Positions 21,651-32,518 of a DNA stretch of 64,000 nucleotides are shown here, piece after piece. Source of the stretch: Trametes villosa (Eukaryota > Basidiomycota > Agaricomycetes > Polyporales > Polyporaceae). The notes beneath the pieces were generated by a model. It was not told where the DNA came from. It made no database searches and worked only from the letters and a program-made list of their open reading frames with translations. Positions within the stretch are counted from its first letter, which is position 1, and every line of letters starts with the position of its first letter. The DNA is taken from positions 3,162,001-3,226,000 of the forward strand of contig PUDQ02000003.1 of NCBI GenBank assembly GCA_002964805.2, read 5' to 3'. The translations under genes were made by a program, and so were the position numbers.

Positions 21651-24600
21651 ATGACATCAGATGGTCAGACGACCAGGGCAGTCAGCCCACTGACGGCCAG
21701 TGATTTCTCCTCTATTGGATCAAACCGTTCAATCATGGACATGCCCGTAGAAGGAACAAAGTTAGCTCCTAAGGTTTTCCGAGGGGAAGCAGCTGATGTC
21801 AACACCTTCCTTCGTCGCTTTGAGCGGCTGGCGCTACTCCACAATCTCACTGAAAAAGAGAGATGTGAAACTGTCACTGACTATTGTGGCAGGCTAGTTA
21901 GGGAAACCATCGAAGGCTTCCCGGCCTATCGGCAAGGCAATTGGACACAACTGAAGGCTAACATCCGTGTATTCTGGAATGCGGACCTGGAGTCCAAGCG
22001 CTTCCGTCTCCGTGACTTACAGGCATTTGCCATTAAGTCTAGGAAGGAGCCTGTTTTAGACCTACGGGAGTGGAGACGCTACCTGCGGCGGTTTGTCCGC
22101 ATTGCGGGATGGCTACAGGGTCAGCAGAAGCTGTCAGATACCGACTACGCTTACTATATGTGGACAGGACTCCCTTCCTCATTCCGGAAGCGGCTTGAGG
22201 TACGGCTTCTCCTGGAAGACCCTAACCATGACATGTCTGAGCCATTCAAACCTGAAGACATACGGAAGGCTGCAGAGGCCATCCTAGGTCTCGAACGGTT
22301 TGACACGGAAAGGCTAGGTGTGGAAGATGTAACCGACAAGGAATCGGAAGATGATTTCGAAGAGGACATTGAGCCTCGCCCCAAGGCCCACCGAATCAGG
22401 AAGAACACTAGTGGGTATGACACCCTGAAGCGCATGCTAGATGAGAACTCTGAGGACTCAACAGACTCAGAGGCGCATGACCGACCGTCATCCCCAAAGA
22501 ACCGACACCGCAACAGTCAACGCGGGATAGTGGAGACCCGCAAGAGCACTGACAAGAAGAAGCAATTTGAGGAAGACAAGGAATTCAACCAGCTGGTCTC
22601 AAAGATGCAGCAGATGTCCCTGGAGGACCCACAGTATGGATTCCTATATCTGAAAGTTTGTAGCATGCGGCCCATTGCCGCTGAGTGCCTTCCCAAGCCG
22701 ATCTTAGGAACAGTTGCTTCTAGGCGGCGGGAGCCAATGAGGGAGACACCCCGTGAGCAGCCCCCACACATTTCTAGGACATTCCCCGACCGAGGTCAGA
22801 ACCGCCCACCGCAACTCAGTGGTGAGTGCTTCGGATGTGGTCAAGGAGGTCACATAATCCGTGACTGTCCTATAATCAATGAGTTTCTCAACAAGAGATT
22901 GGTCATGAGAGACTTCAGGGGACGGCTGTCACAAAGCGATGGCACTCCGATTAGACGTAACCCGGGAGAGACTTGGGCTGACGCTGTCAGGCGTAACATC
23001 CCAGGAGTTCACTTCATTGCGTACGGAGGCCGTATCAATGAAACAGACCAGGAAGAGGAGTCCGAGCAAGAAGAGGCAGCTGATGTTATGGTATATCCAG
23101 TCGAGCGCTCTCAGCGCGAGACTCGGAGTTATCGTAAGCAGACATCTGATAGCCCTAAGGCAACACAGCCAGAGAAAGGCAAGCAGCGAGAGACTAACAA
23201 CTCTCAGAGGGCGGCAGGACCATCCCGCTACCCAATGCAGAGGCTTGTGCCTGTCGAGACACAGCGGCCTACCTTCAATCCGGACAATGACATGGAAATG
23301 ATAGAGGACCGCACTCAGCCACGTCAGCCTCAAACACAGGGACAGAAGTCCAACCAGAATGCACAGGCTGCCCAGGGTGGCCAGAGCACTCAAGTTGAGC
23401 GCTCACGTGCACCAGTACGCCGCTCGCAACTGAACAGAGAGGTGGACTCAGACGTAATTCTGAACAAGATACTTAACTCTGAGCTGACTCTCTCAGTACG
23501 CGAGGTGGTCGGAGTATCCAAGGATGTCGCAAACCGCCTTCAGGACATACTGAAGGTAAAGCGAGCAGACTTTGTGACACCGCCAACCAGCAACCTGATC
23601 ATGACACCTACCACCCCACTGATCCGTGTGGAGGTCGAGTGCAACCATAAGCCAATATCCTTCATTGTTGACACCGGGTCACAGCTGAATATCATCAGTG
23701 AGAAGGTGTGCAAAAACATTGTGAGGCGCCCTATCAACACAGATGAGGCAATCTCCATGAATGACGCAAATGGCGGAACCGGGAAGCTGCTAGGCCTTGT
23801 CGACGAGGTGCCTATCCAGTTTGGACATGTGAAAACTCCGATCAGTGCCTATGTGGCTGAGAACCCACCATTCGACGGATTACTAGGCAGACCATGGCAG
23901 AGGGCCCATAAGATTGGGATCGAGGAGCGAGAAGACGGAACCTATCTCACCTTCCCTAATCCGAAAGGTTACTCTAAGTATGAGCTGCTCGTTAACCCAA
24001 TGGTAGACACAACACCCCTCCCGGGAGTCTACGCCGTCTCAGTCAGAGAGGAAAGTCCGGTTGATATCCAGACTGCTAGGATCACAGGAATTGATGATGC
24101 AGAAGCATTTGGTGTTATCGCTCAGGACTCAAGCCAAATAAATGGCATACTGGATGCGGATGAGCCGACCACCTCAGGGTCTATTGCAGACTCTCAGAAT
24201 CCCACCGAAGAAGCAACAGAAGATCCTATCGAAGAACCTGCGGAAGCAATCAATGGACGACAAGCCGAGGAAGATGAAGAGGATATGGATTCAGAGGAAG
24301 AAGATACGAGGCTCCTGGACAGCGCCATGGGGCTCCTGACCGTAGACGATGAGCGTGCACGGGATGAGCAAGTCATGTTCAGAGAGATGAGAGCAATCCT
24401 GGCTGCAGAGACACCCGACCAGCCACCTCGCAACTTTGGAGCATGCACAGTGGTAGCCAACTCAGCATTGGAGTTTCCGAACCCCAACCCAGGGTTCTCT
24501 AACCATGTTCTACTCCTAAGAGACGCAAGACTGTTTGACCGCATGGGCCATGGATATTACGGACATATAATGGTTAAGATCATCCCATATGCATCAAGGA

Positions 24601-25580
24601 CCCTTCATGATATCGCCCGTCGGGGAAACAGGATGGCTCGCTCTGCAGCACTGAACCTGATCTCGGTAGACACGGGAGACACACAGATCGTCCCAGCAGG
24701 ACTGCGGCCGCAAGAATCATTTGCACCAGCCCCATCCCTGATTATGCTACCTATCCGTATTAAGAACAAGAGAATTCCCTTCTTACTTGATACGGGAGCA
24801 CAAGTGAACTGCATCCGTGCGGAGCTCTGGAGACAACTCGGTGGCGAGAACAACATTGCAACCAGACGCCCCTTTGTCTCAAACGCAACAGGAGATCACC
24901 TCAGATGTATCGCAGCATGGCGCACAACGATTGAGTTCGGGACAATGGCAATGTCTGTTGACCTATTTGTAGTGGAAGGACTCAACTCGCCAGGCATCCT
25001 AGGCCGGCCTTGGCAGAAGAAAGGCCGTATGTGGATGGAGGACACACGTGAAGGAGTATATGTTGGAGTCGGCACTGACGATGGCATGCATAGCTATGGT
25101 ATGCTCGTGGCAGAGCCAATATCTAAGTGGCACAGTCTTCCAACAACCGTTGTGGTTTCCGCGAACACCGTGGTAGAAGAGGACGAAAATGGCGTACCTA
25201 CCATGGACTTCAGCGAGACCCATAAGCTCAACGCACTCATGGATCCGGTTGAGACCAAGGACTCTCATAGCGACACTAACCCAGAACACGAGACACGCTG
25301 GGAGGCATACTGCCGTGTGCGGACCAAGGACGGTCAGCCTATCCGGTACCACCCTACCATAGATGACCTTCGTGAATCAATGGAGGAAATCGCATTTGAG
25401 GAGATGCAGCCACTAGCCTACATCGGTGATACCGGTGAACCATGGATCCGAGAAGACGAGCCGTCTGAGAGCGATGTCGACGAACCGCAACCCACCACCG
25501 ACTCAGACGAGATAGGCGAACTCACAGACGGTGTGATGGATGAAGAAGGCAGCACTGACGAAGAGAACGACAGCGAGTAG
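21651..25580 (+). CDS. Gag-protease polyprotein with two retropepsin-like domains
   Basis: 1309 codons. The N-terminal ~220 residues look like a retrotransposon capsid region (conserved Trp/Phe, FLRRFERLA, ETIEGFP). A charged linker follows, then a CX2CX4HX4C zinc knuckle (CFGCGQGGHIIRDC) at about residues 394-407. Two aspartic-protease motifs follow: VDTGS with the catalytic Asp at residue 674 and LDTGA with Asp at 1047. Each is followed about 100 residues later by a matching GLLGRPWQ or GILGRPWQ segment, so the protease domain appears duplicated. The C-terminus is acidic. Gag packages the RNA and assembles particles; the protease would cleave Gag and Pol. The frame is intact from ATG to stop, unlike an old decayed copy. 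Confidence 0.9.
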   Translation: MTSDGQTTRAVSPLTASDFSSIGSNRSIMDMPVEGTKLAPKVFRGEAADVNTFLRRFERLALLHNLTEKERCETVTDYCGRLVRETIEGFPAYRQGNWTQLKANIRVFWNADLESKRFRLRDLQAFAIKSRKEPVLDLREWRRYLRRFVRIAGWLQGQQKLSDTDYAYYMWTGLPSSFRKRLEVRLLLEDPNHDMSEPFKPEDIRKAAEAILGLERFDTERLGVEDVTDKESEDDFEEDIEPRPKAHRIRKNTSGYDTLKRMLDENSEDSTDSEAHDRPSSPKNRHRNSQRGIVETRKSTDKKKQFEEDKEFNQLVSKMQQMSLEDPQYGFLYLKVCSMRPIAAECLPKPILGTVASRRREPMRETPREQPPHISRTFPDRGQNRPPQLSGECFGCGQGGHIIRDCPIINEFLNKRLVMRDFRGRLSQSDGTPIRRNPGETWADAVRRNIPGVHFIAYGGRINETDQEEESEQEEAADVMVYPVERSQRETRSYRKQTSDSPKATQPEKGKQRETNNSQRAAGPSRYPMQRLVPVETQRPTFNPDNDMEMIEDRTQPRQPQTQGQKSNQNAQAAQGGQSTQVERSRAPVRRSQLNREVDSDVILNKILNSELTLSVREVVGVSKDVANRLQDILKVKRADFVTPPTSNLIMTPTTPLIRVEVECNHKPISFIVDTGSQLNIISEKVCKNIVRRPINTDEAISMNDANGGTGKLLGLVDEVPIQFGHVKTPISAYVAENPPFDGLLGRPWQRAHKIGIEEREDGTYLTFPNPKGYSKYELLVNPMVDTTPLPGVYAVSVREESPVDIQTARITGIDDAEAFGVIAQDSSQINGILDADEPTTSGSIADSQNPTEEATEDPIEEPAEAINGRQAEEDEEDMDSEEEDTRLLDSAMGLLTVDDERARDEQVMFREMRAILAAETPDQPPRNFGACTVVANSALEFPNPNPGFSNHVLLLRDARLFDRMGHGYYGHIMVKIIPYASRTLHDIARRGNRMARSAALNLISVDTGDTQIVPAGLRPQESFAPAPSLIMLPIRIKNKRIPFLLDTGAQVNCIRAELWRQLGGENNIATRRPFVSNATGDHLRCIAAWRTTIEFGTMAMSVDLFVVEGLNSPGILGRPWQKKGRMWMEDTREGVYVGVGTDDGMHSYGMLVAEPISKWHSLPTTVVVSANTVVEEDENGVPTMDFSETHKLNALMDPVETKDSHSDTNPEHETRWEAYCRVRTKDGQPIRYHPTIDDLRESMEEIAFEEMQPLAYIGDTGEPWIREDEPSESDVDEPQPTTDSDEIGELTDGVMDEEGSTDEENDSE

Positions 25581-26960
25581 AGACTTAGCACGGACGGACG
25601 GCAAAGACACACAACACGCGAGCGGGGAGACACCTCGATATTCCATCAACGCCTATGCAACGACACGAACTCTATGCGGATACGGCAGACACTACGCTAA
25701 GGCTGTCCGTACTTGTTGATCTGGGGTTTTCTGCGTTTTCTTCATAAAATGCCTTGAAAACCGGTCAGCAGTACTCATTAAGACAAGACAGCGTGGACGT
25801 ACCAAGAAAGTCGTAAAATAAAACTGGACCTAAGGTATTTTGAGGAGGGGCAGCGCGTCCGGCCCAGACATGACCAGCGTGAATAAGTCATGCCCAGACT
25901 GTCTGCGACCTACGGAAGGGTCATTCGTCAGCCACATGTGGGACGCACAAGAAGTCCAACCAGCGGGAGCAGAATGACCTACCGCAAAAACCCCAGCATG
26001 CTCAACTTGCCCAGCAAGTCCGTCCCGCACCAACACGATGGCCACCCGCCAGGCCCATCTGGAGATTGGTGAGCATAGAGGTCAGCAAGGGCGAGTATGA
26101 CATACCGAGGACGGAGGAACCGTCAAGGAGACGCCCCCCTCGACAAAGCAAGGAGGGACGACACTGAGGGGAGGATGGTCCGAGGAGAGGAGAAGGGAGA
26201 AAGGAAGGGGGACTAGCAGACAGTGAGCACGAGCGGCGCACCTTAAGCAGACGGATACCCACACACGTGCATCAGCAACCGGAACTTGCCGCATAGAAGT
26301 CCGAGTCAGGGTTCTGAATGGCCGCAGCACTGAACAATAAGAAGTGCCTGACCGCAGCACTCCAAGCACCCTGACCGCAGCTTCATTTGAATAGCGAAGC
26401 ACCGGATCCACAGCTTCGCTGAATTGCGAAGACTGAAAGGGCCTCGCTGAATAGAGAAGCTCAGGAGCTTTGCTGAATGGCGAAAGAATGGAAGCTCCAT
26501 GTCAGACAATAAGGACAATAAGGACAGGGTGAAACACCGAAGCTGCAAAGTTGAGAAGCCAGATTACACGTTTCGGAATGGAAAGACGTGCTTGCCCACT
26601 CCCACCCCTGACCAATCGGGCCAAGATGAGTCTATTCGAGTCACTCTGAAACACCCAGATTTGGCTAGGACGATAAGAACCATCAGGGTCTCTATTGTTC
26701 TGTACAGGAATGGAAGATCGACATCAACCAACAGGAGATAGAAATAACCCCGATAACGGTAACACACTCCCGTCTAAGGAAAGAAGCCCTCTCCGACCAT
26801 GTGGCAGAACCCAAGAAGAGGAAGTAGGAGGATCGGCGGAAGTAGAGACGGAGAAGCTAGAGGAGGCTTCCATTGCTTACGAGGATCAGAAGCATTCTCA
26901 AGAACCAGCTACAATCGACTGCATGACCCAATGTCACCCCTCAAATGACTAGCACGAGCC

Positions 26961-27050
26961 GGCATCGGTCGGCATCGGTCGGCATCGGTCGGCATCGGTC
27001 GGCATCGGTCGGCATCGGTCGGCATCGGTCGGCATCGGTCGGCATCGGTC
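26961..27050 (+). repeat. Nine-copy 10-bp minisatellite
   Basis: Nine perfect tandem copies of ggcatcggtc, followed by three degenerate copies of a ggcggagata-type unit to about 27091. The perfect identity implies recent expansion by slippage. Confidence 0.95.
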
Positions 27051-27902
27051 GGCGGAGATAGGGCATCGGCGGAGATAGGACAACCGGCGGAGAAAGACCC
27101 TAACACCGGCCGCAGTCCAGATCAACATAGTACACACAGAGAAGCAGAGAAGTTGAGAGTAGACCAGGCACCTAGATTAGGAGGCTACGCACGTGGCGGG
27201 AGCTGTCCAATCAGGAGGAGCTAGTTACTATCAAACCCGGCAAGAAGCCCCGAGGAGCCCGAGGAGTTCCCGGATGAGCCAATGATGATGCAAGTAAGAC
27301 GTACAAAGGGGGCACGTGGCGGAACATGCCCACGTGGGCGCCATATCTGGAAGCCTGAAATACCACCTGAGCCCGGCCCGATGACTCGACACCCACGTGG
27401 AAAGCTGTCAAACATTGATAAGCCACGTGGGGCGATAAGCTGCAGCCAAGGAAGCGCCCAAGAAGCACAATTGAATGGCGAAGGTGCTGCGGATCGACAG
27501 AAGCTTGAAGGTTAATCACGCCACAATGATTGACAGCTCAATGCTTAATGCTTGATGCTTGATGCTTGACAGTATTCAAGCAATAGCTCACCACAGACTG
27601 ACATTGAGCAAGCAAAGGGTATATACGAAAGGACGAGCTCAATCATGCGCACCAGATGCACTTTCAATGGAGTCAAACGGACAAGGTTGAAGAACACCGA
27701 GAACGCCGGCTGCTCCCCGACTCCCCGAAGACACGACGACGAGAAAGAATAGGCGCCCAAGAGGAAAATGTGGTTACGGTCACGTGACCTGACACGTGGA
27801 AATCTGGACGCGCATGTTGTAGCTACTTGACAAGGACCGATAAGCGTGCAGGGCGCGCACATTGGAGCACGAAAATGGAAGTATGAAAAACGAAAACGGA
27901 AA

Positions 27903-27984
27903 CGCGAAAACGGACGCGCGAACGCGAACGCGAAAAACGGACGCGCGAACGCGAACGCGAAAAACGGACGCGCGAACGCGAACG
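27903..27984 (+). repeat. Three-copy 27-bp minisatellite
   Basis: Tandem units built from gaaaaacggacgcgcgaacg plus gaacgc, three nearly identical copies. Very rich in CG dinucleotides. Confidence 0.9.
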
Positions 27985-29099
27985 TGCACGCACACGCAAA
28001 AACGCGCACACAAACAGACTCATTCACAGGAACAGGCACACTGGTTGAAACAAGCAAGGCAGACAATATTTATCCATGGAACTGAGTTCCCAACAGAAGG
28101 TGTTAAACGGACCACAAGGGTATTAGTATGACTGTGGGGCGAGCAAGTTAGCCTATGACAACAGCGAAGCCGAAATACAGGCCCACTTGACTACTGTCAA
28201 GGGTACATGTACAGCCGGCACCACTATCGCCCCACGGACTCCTGATGCTCAGCAAGCACTTCCGAGGAAGTACGGGATGTGCCAAAAATTCGGTCATAAA
28301 CGAGACCAAAGAGAGAACGCAAGCCGGAGTCAAGTAACAGCCAAGAATAGAAACAGAATACATCAGACATAAAAGCCAGAGGACGCGTGCTGGACACGAC
28401 ACCATGACACAATCACATGACACGCGACCTAGATGATGTCAGTACCACGGGGACACACAGCCACCGAAGGGTCATGCCGAGAAACCGACGGAGAAACAGG
28501 AGCCACCGAAGGTGGGGCTGCGAAGAGGGTCCCTGCGGCTCGGAGACTATTAGTCCGGGGTCTTGGATACGGGAAATGTGCCCTAGAAACGGGAAACAAT
28601 AAGCACTGGTCTGTGCACACTTGGTGCACGGACCCGCACGGGAACACTTACTAAGGAAGCCGGTACCATGACACGCGCACCGGACCCGCACTTAGGCACG
28701 GGTGGGGCTGCGCGAAGCCGACCTGTGGAGCTGGAATTGACTCGGAGAAGAGCCACCTAGTTAGACAAACACCGGAGGAAGCAACAACGTACTTGTGATC
28801 TTAGAGAAAATCCCCGAGAGCCACGGAAGCCGAGTGGGGTGGAGCCCGAGCCGAGGCCCGCAGCAAGAAGACGGGGGCACCGGGGCAGCCCCGTGGACCC
28901 ACAGGGTGCGAATGAAGGCGGACCCCGATGCATGCACCCAATAGGGCAAGTGTCCTAGAACCAGCGACGCGGTCAGCAACATGAAGGGCAAAAACAAGCG
29001 CCCCCAAGAGGCGAGGGACTTCACCGACACAAGGCCCGAAGGGCTCACGAAACATATAAAAGGGCCACCTATGAAGACGGGCAAAATATCAGCTCACGT

Positions 29100-30410
29100 A
29101 TGCCTGTCATCTATCGCACCCCCGACGAACACCTACCCCCTCTCCTGCGCACCCCACACACAGCCCAAGAAGACCGCTTCCAGCGCATCGTCGACTACGA
29201 GCGCGAGGCGACGGGCCGCTACGAGGCCCAGTGCGCCCAGCCGCCCGTGGTCCGCGCAGGGAGTGCCGTCCTCTTCCCGAACTGTGTCGCCCCCTGGGAT
29301 AGCCGCAAGTTTGTCAGCACAGTCGTCCTCAAAGACACCGAGGCGGACGTCGGTAACTCACGTCACTACGGGAACGCGGTCTTCATCTTCGAGGAGACCG
29401 GCTTTATGGGGATTCCGATATCGTCCCTAAACGGAGGTGAGCCGGCCCCCAGCGCCGCCCAAAGCGAGGATACGCACCCGCGCCCGCCTACATCCGAACA
29501 CCACCGGACACCTTTCGGCCCCCACCCCTCAGTCAACTCCATCGGAGCCACCGAACGAACCCCGACACCGCGCCCATCCCCTATGGACCCGTACCCGCAC
29601 CCGATCCCTCGCGCCCTCTTGCAGGGCTTCGGCGAACATCCCCTCGTTCTTCGACTCCCCGCCTCCTCTCTCTCGCGCCTCGCGGACGAAGCCGCGCAGT
29701 ACCACGACGACGTCGAACGCGGCAGAACTCACGCCGCGACGGACCCGCGCGCGCGCCCCGCCAGGTCGACCGAGACGACCACGGCCCCAGCGAACACCCC
29801 GACACGCGAAGACGCGCCGATGCGCACCGACGAGAATACGAACCCGCGGGGGCCCATGGAGGCGCCCCCGATCGAAACCCTCCAGGACGTTCTTGGCTTC
29901 GACAACCCCGGCACCGATGAGGAGCGAGACGAACTCGCTGCCTCCCAGTTCCCCTGTGAGAGCCGACCCGAGCCCGTACAGATCTCCGAGCTAACGGTCG
30001 GCCGCAGCTCCAGCACCGAGCCCCAGCCGCCGGACTCGGAGCCCACCACGCCGCCAGACCCGGAGTCGGGGCCTGCGCGGTACTCCTTCCGACCCCGCTC
30101 GCACCGCACCTACTACGTCGAGCGTCCGGTCGACGATCCCTTCCAGGCGCTCGGTCGCCGGACCCGGCGCGTCGTCACCTATCGCACCGACGCTCCCACC
30201 CTCGCACTTCGGTTCCGGGAGCGTGGCGAGCTTGACAAAGTCTTGAACATCAAGCCGGGCCTGTGGCTTCCGAACGAGCGGGCGTTCGTGCGCGCGATCG
30301 CGCGGCAGCTTCGTCGCTCGACCGCCGGGAATGTCGGCTATGGACAGCCTTTGACCGCGGGCCTTGACAGCGACCCCGAGGACGAGATGGAGATCGAGGA
30401 GATCGACTAG
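29100..30410 (+). CDS. Extra ORF 1 inside the gypsy-type element, unknown protein of 436 aa
   Basis: An intact 436-codon frame between gag-pro and pol. The first ~115 residues look globular (LFPNCVAPWDSRKF, VFIFEETGFMGIPIS). The middle is a disordered Pro/Thr/Arg-rich linker and the last ~100 residues are again conserved-looking (YSFRPRSHRTYYVERP, LNIKPGLWLPNERAFVRAIA) before an acidic end. No known domain was recognised. Codon use is strongly G/C-ending, unlike the A/T-leaning gag and pol, so the ORF may have been acquired from the host or from another element. The uninterrupted length argues for coding status, though the GC-rich composition lowers the weight of ORF length alone. Confidence 0.6.
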   Translation: MPVIYRTPDEHLPPLLRTPHTAQEDRFQRIVDYEREATGRYEAQCAQPPVVRAGSAVLFPNCVAPWDSRKFVSTVVLKDTEADVGNSRHYGNAVFIFEETGFMGIPISSLNGGEPAPSAAQSEDTHPRPPTSEHHRTPFGPHPSVNSIGATERTPTPRPSPMDPYPHPIPRALLQGFGEHPLVLRLPASSLSRLADEAAQYHDDVERGRTHAATDPRARPARSTETTTAPANTPTREDAPMRTDENTNPRGPMEAPPIETLQDVLGFDNPGTDEERDELAASQFPCESRPEPVQISELTVGRSSSTEPQPPDSEPTTPPDPESGPARYSFRPRSHRTYYVERPVDDPFQALGRRTRRVVTYRTDAPTLALRFRERGELDKVLNIKPGLWLPNERAFVRAIARQLRRSTAGNVGYGQPLTAGLDSDPEDEMEIEEID

Positions 30411-30759
30411 ATCTCCTCGATTGCTTTGTATCCCGAGCATGTTTGTTGTACGGACTGGAAAAAGAAAAGGAAAAGATATGGTTAGTAGTGATTCGGTCGT
30501 GTATGCCTATGATTCAGAACCCCCTCCCCCCTATGTTTACGACTGGACTAGCGCTTCGGCGCCCTCTGCATGTACGATACCGGGGACGTATATCTTCTAG
30601 GAGATAAATCGCGGCATTGCCGCATAGACGAAACCCCGGCGTCCAGAACGCCCGTCTGCAGCAATACCAGCAAGACGAACAACGAGCCCGGAGGCGGGTG
30701 CTCGCTCACCGATACTGACCGCAGGACGAGCACTCTGGGCGACGGAGGTCGCCCATGAG

Positions 30760-31800
30760 CACCGCAGTCCCCGGTGACCTGAGGAGGAGCGCGAGCGCGG
30801 AACGCCGCGCTCACTGCCTCAGGTCGGCGCGCGTGGTCGGTATTTGGGCGTACGCACGCGCGCCCGTACATGCAGAAGTACAACGCCCCGCAGGCGGGCG
30901 AGGTTGCCTTCACGGCCGTGGGGGAGAGACGAGGCGGGGCATGTTAGTACTCACTGTGTGACCGTACCCGTGCCCGTGTGATACCCCCCGTGCCCCGCCC
31001 AGCTCCGAGTGCCCACCGCGAGCTTGAGGACGGGCGAGTCTTGAGCCCCGAGTGCGAAGAATGAGAGGCCGCGAGCTGTTGAGCTCGGCTTACGCAGGTT
31101 TGAGGACGGGCGGGCGGAGACGCGAGCTGCAGGAAGAGAATGTCAGCGAATGGGATTAGCAGCCAAGAACGAAAAAACAGACGGCGAGCCCGACGACCTG
31201 AGGACGAGGACGAGCTCGAAAGCTCGTACTCGCAACCCCAGGCCGGCGTGCGCGTGTACGGGAGTTGGACGTACGGACGCGCACGCGCACGGGCCCGCAT
31301 ACGGACGCCCCGGAGGCGGGCGTCGCGCGCCATCACGGCCTGCGAACACAAAACGAAAAGTTAGTACTCACCGAGGGGGCCTGCCCCGAGTGTTTGAGGA
31401 CCTTCCGGGCCCGATCCAGCCGCTACGAAGCGGAGGACGAGGCCCGGAGGGCGGGCGTGCCTTGAGTCCGCGCCCGCCCGCGCGACGAACCCGACAGCAC
31501 GAAGGCAACGAGCTTTTGAGCTCGGATTACGCCGGATCCGGGTAGAGACGACCCCGGAGCACCTGTTGAGGGTGTCCGGGAGGTCGTAGGGTCCGCCGTT
31601 CGAGGAGGAGAGAGCCCGAGGAGGGCGGGGTGTCTTGAGGACGCGCCCGCCCGCGCGGCGAACGCGATAGCACGAAGACGGCGGGCGATTGCGCCCGGCT
31701 TACGTCGTGGTCGCCTAGAACAGACCCCGGGGAACCTGTTGAGGGTATCCCGGGGGTGGTAGAGCCGACGAGGAGAGAAGGAAGGCCGGGGCGAGGGCGA
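30760..31800 (+). repeat. Diverged tandem repeats in the element's spacer
   Basis: Blocks recur in the same order: a 'gacctgagga' start, 'gttagtactcac', 'gcgcccgcccgcgcg', a 'gagctcggnttacg' segment and 'accccggngnacctgttgagg'. At least three partial copies are visible. They are too diverged for precise unit boundaries by eye. GC content is very high. Confidence 0.6.
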
Positions 31801-32382
31801 GCACCCGGGAGGGACATAACCCAGCCCCGGTACTCACCCTGCAGCCGCCCCAGCGAGACCCCAGAGACCCAGAGGAGAGAGAGGGGAGAGAGGAGGCCGG
31901 AACGCGACTAGTAAGTGCCCATGAGTGAAGCAGGAGAGCAGGAGGAGGAGGAGGAGAGCGAGAGCGACGAGGAGAGCCGGCGAGCAGCAGCACGCCGGAT
32001 CAGGCGAACAAGCGCCCGTGCGCACGCGAGCCAGCCACGCGCGCAACCACGCGAGCAGGTCACGCGCGCAGCGACACGAGCACGCCACGCGACGCAACCA
32101 CGCGATGAGCCACGCGCGCGCCCACGCGAGCGAGCCACGCGAGCAGGTCACGTGACCAGCCCAGGCCGACAAAGACTTCGAGCCCGGGCAAGTCGGACCC
32201 CGAGATACCCGAGGCAACCTGACCCGGCCCAGCCCGACACAACCGGACCGGAACGAGCACGTGCTCAGCGGGAACAGCCGCGCACGCGACAGCCACTGAC
32301 ATAAGCGCTCAGTTACTCGATTAGGCAGGATTTCGACTCGACGCCGGACTCTTACTCGAGTACTAACCACTGTATACCAGCA

Positions 32383-32518
32383 GCTTCTAGAAGGCCCTAG
32401 AAATACCCAGAAAATTCCTAGAAATCCCTGGAAAATGCTAGAAAGCTCAGAAAAATTCAGGGAAGCTCATGGAATAGTTCTGGAAGGCTCTAGAAGGTTG
32501 TTCAAGAAGGTATATAAG
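32383..32518 (+). promoter_or_regulatory. Internal promoter-like region: GAA-unit array plus TATA box
   Basis: nGAAn units recur about every 10 bp (near 32390, 32400, 32410, 32421, 32431, 32441, 32450, 32462, 32472, 32483 and 32493), with a few nTTCn units, ending in TATATAAGG at 32511. Spaced direct nGAAn units match the step-type heat-shock element. The layout mirrors the LTR promoter, although the sequences are not alignable over length. It could drive a separate RNA for the third ORF and pol, or be the remnant of another element. Confidence 0.5.

Larger units (their letters stand above)
25581..29099. other. Non-coding spacer between gag-pro and the first extra ORF
   Basis: Contains the two minisatellites listed below and no frame with a recognisable domain. 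A purine-rich stretch with GAA-type units occurs around 26390-26480. Confidence 0.5.

Noticed and set aside
26961..27050. Possible CRISPR-like repeat array
   Set aside because: The 10-bp units are contiguous with no spacers, and the context is a eukaryotic retrotransposon; it is a minisatellite.
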